From contig JAUIAI010000053.1 in NCBI GenBank assembly GCA_030425615.1, positions 1-9,271 of the forward strand: 9,271 bases of DNA, read 5' to 3'. The notes below the pieces were generated by a model. The model saw only the letters and a list, made by a program, of their open reading frames with translations. It made no database searches and was not told where the DNA came from. Both the position numbers and the translations under genes were made by a program. Below are positions 6,228-9,271 of the stretch, in pieces; the first letter of the stretch is position 1, and every line of letters starts with the position of its first letter. This DNA comes from Gammaproteobacteria bacterium. GTDB lineage: Bacteria; Pseudomonadota; Gammaproteobacteria; Burkholderiales; Burkholderiaceae_E.

Positions 6228-7612
6228 CACGAATCGTCCGGCTGGTCGGGCGATGGGGCGCTGCCCTGGTGCGTTCGGACCACGGCCTCGTCCACGCCGA
6301 GCAGTTTCGCCGTCTTCGCGGCATCCTGGTCGCAGCGCTCCAGCGCGTGTCGCACCAGGTAGCCCTCGACCAGTGTGCTGAACGAGTGCACCAGCGAACG
6401 CAGATCGCTGACCCCGAGCTCGGAACCGAGTCCCGCGAGGCGGCGGGTCAGCGTCTCCATCTCGCCGGAGGCCACCCCCCCGGACGGTGTGCCCACGCAG
6501 CGGACCATGAAGCCGAGGTGTTCCTGGTCGGCGTCTTCGAGCAGCGCCGCGGTGAAGCGATAACGGATGCCGCCGATCGTCAGCCTCTGGTCTGCGATGC
6601 CCGAGCCACGCAGCGTCTCCAGCACGGGTGCCAGCGCCTCCCGGGGAACGCCGAGCAGCTCCGGCAACGTGCGGCCCTCGATCTCCTGTTCGTCGCGCGC
6701 GCCGCTCATCGCCACGAGCGCGCGATTGGCCATCAGGACGCGCAGCGCCGAGTCGGTGACCGCGACGGCGTCGACCATGCGCTCGACGAAGTCGAGCATC
6801 TGCTGGTGGCCGGCCGAATCGATACCGGCGTCGAGCGAGCGCGCGCGCACCAGCAGCTGGAGCCCGTCCGGGCTGCGGTAGGGCGTGGCCGACAGGGCCA
6901 CGTAGCGACGCTTGTGGGCCAGGGGCACCCGGATCTCGGCCGGCTGTGCGCTCGCGCGGGCGGTGACGAGCAATTCGTGGACCGCCGCGCGGAACGGTCG
7001 CTGGAACACGACCGCGACGTCACTGCCCTGCAGGCTCTCCACCGGGATCTCGAATAGCTCCGCACCCGCGGCGTTCGCTTCCAGGATGCGGAACTCGTCC
7101 GCGCTGACCACCATGACCGCGTCGGTGGCGACCTGGAACAGCGTGCGGTAGCGGGACTCGCGGTTGCGCAGCTGCCAGAAATCGCGCTCCATCGCCTGCT
7201 GGCGCTCGAGAAAACGCTGCTGGATCGCGGATACCGCGCTCAGGTCGCGACCGGCGACCAGCACCGTGTCGGTGTCGCCGAGCCGGATCGCCGCGTAGTT
7301 GACGGGGATGTCGGATCCGGTGCCCGAGCGGTGGTTGATCTCGCGGCGGCGCGACAGGCCGTCGCGGAGAACCTCCTCGATCAGCAGATCGACCTTGGTA
7401 CGGTTGCTGTCGGTGACCAGATCTGAGAAATGGCGGCCGACCCAGCCGGCCGGGTCGATCGGCATGCCTGACGGACGCACGGAGACGTTGCGGATCACGC
7501 CGTCGCCACCGATGACGAGCGCGATGTCGCTGGCCACCAGGGTGCACACCTCCGCCAGCTGGGGAGCCAGGGGCGCGATGACGTTCAGATCGAGGGGTGG
7601 TTGCTTGGACAT
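6227..7612 (-). CDS. ppsR: PpsR/CrtJ family photosystem regulator with atypical C-terminus
   Basis: PpsR (CrtJ) represses bch, crt and puc genes, and in some species it is antagonised by a bacteriophytochrome. The 461-residue protein has an N-terminal PAS domain (about 15-125), a long Gln-rich linker helix (about 126-155, LERQQAMERDFWQLR), PAS 2 (about 156-260), PAS 3 (about 270-375) and a C-terminal Fis-like region (about 405-450). ASDIALV near the start and SRYRTLFQ before PAS 2 are typical. The start of the DNA-binding region is normal (ALERCDQDAAKTAKLLGV), but the expected recognition helix (family form close to SRQSLYVKLRRYGL) is replaced by DEAVVRTHQG and a Ser/Pro/Asp-rich tail. Cysteines are C23, C372 and C427; none falls where I recall the redox Cys pair of CrtJ. 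The ATG at 7612 matches the family start; a GTG at 7630 would add six residues. The next gene, bphP, is overlapped by TGATG. Family identity is clear; DNA binding is doubtful. Confidence 0.9.
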   Translation of the reverse strand: MSKQPPLDLNVIAPLAPQLAEVCTLVASDIALVIGGDGVIRNVSVRPSGMPIDPAGWVGRHFSDLVTDSNRTKVDLLIEEVLRDGLSRRREINHRSGTGSDIPVNYAAIRLGDTDTVLVAGRDLSAVSAIQQRFLERQQAMERDFWQLRNRESRYRTLFQVATDAVMVVSADEFRILEANAAGAELFEIPVESLQGSDVAVVFQRPFRAAVHELLVTARASAQPAEIRVPLAHKRRYVALSATPYRSPDGLQLLVRARSLDAGIDSAGHQQMLDFVERMVDAVAVTDSALRVLMANRALVAMSGARDEQEIEGRTLPELLGVPREALAPVLETLRGSGIADQRLTIGGIRYRFTAALLEDADQEHLGFMVRCVGTPSGGVASGEMETLTRRLAGLGSELGVSDLRSLVHSFSTLVEGYLVRHALERCDQDAAKTAKLLGVDEAVVRTHQGSAPSPDQPDDS

Positions 7613-7620
7613 GGGTGCTC

Positions 7621-7648
7621 TGTGAGACACACGCGGCTGTCAACCACA
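7621..7648. promoter_or_regulatory. two TGT-N5-ACA palindromes at the ppsR start
   Basis: Two short inverted repeats, TGTGAGACACA (7621-7631) and TGTCAACCACA (7638-7648), lie 17 bp apart just before the ppsR ATG, in the 86-bp gap after bchJ. The usual PpsR site is TGT-N12-ACA. The half-sites match, but the spacing does not. They may be a regulator site or chance, since the arms are only three or four bases long. Confidence 0.2.
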
Positions 7649-7698
7649 TGCTACGGCTCGGCCCCTGGTGCAGGCGCGACACCGACCCGCCCGCAGGG

Positions 7699-8373
7699 TT
7701 ATCTGGGCATTACCCCCGATTGTACTTGCCCGGAGGCCGGTCGCGCGAGAGCGGGCCTGATCTCGAAGCGGCACTGCCCGCCGCCGCGGCAGGAGCAGCC
7801 GCGCACCGACAGCGACGGGTCGACGAGCGCGCGAAACAGGGTTTCGAACACGGCCGCGTGCCAGGGGCAACCGCCCGGCGCCAGCGGGTTGGCATTGATC
7901 TGCAGGACGGTCGTCGGGAACCGGGACACGCTCACCGTGCCCGAGCCGGCGAACGTCCAGGCATGGGCGCGGATGGCGCGCACGAGCACGCTCGTGGCCC
8001 AGGCCCGCGGCAGCCTCGGCAGCAACCATCGGGCGAACGGCGGAATACGGTTCGCGAGCAGGTATTCGCCCGTGCGGTAGCCGGCGTCGACGAGTATGGC
8101 GCGCCCGCCGTCGGGGCGACGGGCGAGCTCCGCGAACAGACGCCGCACCTCGGACTGCGCCACCATGGCCGTGGGCGGCGTCGTCAGGTAGGCCGACAGG
8201 CCGGCTCGCGCGAACACGGCCGCGACGGATTGCGGCCCCTCGTGCGCGCGCAGCGCTTCGGCGACCTGGATGATCGCGTTCGGACCGATCCGCGCGTCCC
8301 GGGCGCCTGGCACGGTGTCGGTGGCCGGCCGCGCGTCCCGGACGGCCGGCGCCGTGTCAGTGGCCGGCAGCAC
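7699..8373 (-). CDS. bchJ: BchJ, V4R-domain bacteriochlorophyll biosynthesis protein
   Basis: BchJ was first linked to 8-vinyl reduction of chlorophyllide. Later work on the BciA/BciB reductases and on its binding to the BchH chelatase subunit suggests an accessory or substrate-handing role. From the GTG at 8373 it has 224 residues, near the usual size. Signatures are [15 protein letters not shown] (27-41), [13 protein letters not shown] (99-111), HAWTFAGSG (137-145) and a C-terminal V4R region with Cys169, Cys193, Cys195 and Cys201, fitting the family's metal-binding cysteines. The start overlaps the end of bchE by 17 bp; a GTG at 8313 (204 residues) would avoid the overlap, and an in-frame start at 8439 lies deep inside bchE. 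Residues 3-28 hold two copies of a 13-residue repeat, which makes the exact start unsure. It ends 86 bp before ppsR. Confidence 0.9.
   Translation of the reverse strand: MLPATDTAPAVRDARPATDTVPGARDARIGPNAIIQVAEALRAHEGPQSVAAVFARAGLSAYLTTPPTAMVAQSEVRRLFAELARRPDGGRAILVDAGYRTGEYLLANRIPPFARWLLPRLPRAWATSVLVRAIRAHAWTFAGSGTVSVSRFPTTVLQINANPLAPGGCPWHAAVFETLFRALVDPSLSVRGCSCRGGGQCRFEIRPALARPASGQVQSGVMPR
8291..8368. repeat. 39-bp tandem direct repeat, two copies, at the bchE/bchJ junction
   Basis: Copy one covers 8291-8329 and copy two 8330-8368, with 33 of 39 positions identical by my count. In the bchJ frame each copy encodes a 13-residue unit of the form PATDT-P--RDAR. The copies are adjacent and the period is a multiple of three, so the bchJ frame is kept. 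The bchE stop codon lies within the copy at 8330-8368; the equivalent spot in the other copy reads ACCGAC rather than ACTGAC. Confidence 0.85.
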
Positions 8374-9271
8374 GGCCGGAGACGTCCAGCGCGGGGACCG
8401 TCTCCCGGTCCTCGGCGAGTTGCTCTTCACCGCCGCCACAGACGCGGATGGAGGCCGGGTCGATCACCTGGACCGCCGCGCCGGCGCGCCGCTCGGCGGT
8501 CATCCGCGCGGCTCGTTCGACCGCCGCCTCCCAGTCCTGGGTCTGTGCGCCGGCACGGCGCCGCTTGCCGTCGAAGTGGAAGTCCACGTTCTTGCGGGAC
8601 TGGGGTCCCCAGTAGTTGACCTTGCCCAGATCGTAGAAGGTGCGTGAGAAGCCGGCCTTCAGGAAGGCCTTCAGGCAGCCGAGCAGATAGCGACGCCGGA
8701 AGCCGGTGCCACGCCACGGGTAATGGAACAACGCCTTGCGCATGTAGAAGCGCCGGTAGTTGTGCATCACCCGGTCGAGCAGCTCGGCGCGGTCCATCGC
8801 CGCCGGTTTCATGATCGGCGTCACGAAGTTGTATTTGGAGAAATCGAACACCTCGACCTTGTCGCCGAGTTCCTGGAACAGCGACGAGAACGGCCACGGC
8901 GTGTACATCGACCAGTTGGCCAGGTCCGGGTCCCAGTCCACGGCCATGCGGTAGGTCTCCTCGAGCGTTTCGCGCGTCTCGTTCTCGAGCCCCACGATGA
9001 ACTGCGCCTCGATGAAGATGTCCGCCTGGCGCAGCAGTTCGATGGCGCGCCGGTTGTCCTCGATACGGGTTTCCTTGTTGAACAGATTCAGTCGCAGCTG
9101 CGCGGCCGCCTCCGTGCCCAGGCTGACGTGCACGAGCCCTGCACGCCGGTAGAGCGGCAGAAGCTTCTCGTCGCGCAGGATGTCGGTGACGCGCGTGTTG
9201 ATGCCCCACTTGACCTTGTCCGGCAGGCCGCGGGCGATCAGCGCTTCGCAGAACGCCCCGAATTTCTTTCT
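8357..9271 (-). CDS. bchE: BchE, anaerobic Mg-protoporphyrin IX monomethyl ester cyclase, C-terminal part
   Basis: BchE is the oxygen-independent radical-SAM, cobalamin-dependent cyclase that forms the fifth ring of bacteriochlorophyll. The gene runs off the right edge; 304 C-terminal residues are present. They include [16 protein letters not shown] and [10 protein letters not shown] from the second half of the radical-SAM barrel, then [58 protein letters not shown] and [14 protein letters not shown]. All are strongly typical of BchE and distinguish it from other radical-SAM B12 proteins. The cobalamin-binding domain and the CxxxC iron-sulfur motif should lie beyond the window. The tail after the HFDGKRRR segment is variable in the family and here ends at a TGA inside the 39-bp repeat. 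It is followed by bchJ with a 17-bp overlap. Its presence implies bacteriochlorophyll synthesis under low oxygen. Confidence 0.97.
   Translation of the reverse strand, partial: RKKFGAFCEALIARGLPDKVKWGINTRVTDILRDEKLLPLYRRAGLVHVSLGTEAAAQLRLNLFNKETRIEDNRRAIELLRQADIFIEAQFIVGLENETRETLEETYRMAVDWDPDLANWSMYTPWPFSSLFQELGDKVEVFDFSKYNFVTPIMKPAAMDRAELLDRVMHNYRRFYMRKALFHYPWRGTGFRRRYLLGCLKAFLKAGFSRTFYDLGKVNYWGPQSRKNVDFHFDGKRRRAGAQTQDWEAAVERAARMTAERRAGAAVQVIDPASIRVCGGGEEQLAEDRETVPALDVSGRAAGH

Noticed and set aside
7020..7682. Minus-strand open frame overlapping the N-terminal part of ppsR
   Set aside because: It is a shifted shadow of the PAS domain region with no recognisable protein features.
1..9271. 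Canonical PpsR sites (TGT-N12-ACA), tRNA genes, insertion sequences and CRISPR arrays
   Set aside because: I checked the gaps by eye and found no convincing example; a motif scan would be needed to exclude sites inside genes.

Overview
The window is a GC-rich piece of a photosynthesis gene cluster from an anoxygenic purple bacterium. The evidence is the bacteriochlorophyll genes (bchE, bchJ and a bchP 3' part), the photosystem repressor family gene ppsR, a bacteriophytochrome with a heme oxygenase, tspO, and a cluster-linked dxs. BchE, the anaerobic cyclase, points to an organism that makes bacteriochlorophyll without oxygen. A purple proteobacterium is clear. A gammaproteobacterium seems likely to me but is not proven by the sequence.

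Plus strand, 1-4025: the last codons of an unidentified gene (to 59); a 3' stretch of bchP (about 119-433) whose upstream part is missing; tspO (461-940); a small three-helix membrane protein (981-1256); dxs (1337-3295), which supplies isoprenoid precursors for carotenoids and the bacteriochlorophyll tail; and a heme oxygenase (3345-4025), which makes the biliverdin chromophore.

Minus strand, 9271-4020, read in the order bchE (partial), bchJ, ppsR, bphP. bchE and bchJ overlap. ppsR and bphP are joined by a TGATG stop/start overlap. bphP meets the heme oxygenase gene tail to tail, and both stop codons sit in one 6-bp palindrome.

The genes make a coherent light-response module. The heme oxygenase supplies biliverdin to BphP, a far-red sensor of the kinase-less type known to bind PpsR. 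PpsR normally represses bch, crt and puc genes. The most unusual feature is that this PpsR lacks a normal recognition helix at its C-terminus, so it may not bind DNA in the classical way. Other oddities are a DXS with about 50 extra N-terminal residues and about 29 residues missing from a normally flexible segment, a 5'-truncated bchP, and a 39-bp tandem duplication at the bchE/bchJ junction. I see no mobile elements, tRNA or rRNA genes, or CRISPR arrays. No stretch longer than 300 bases is without a gene.
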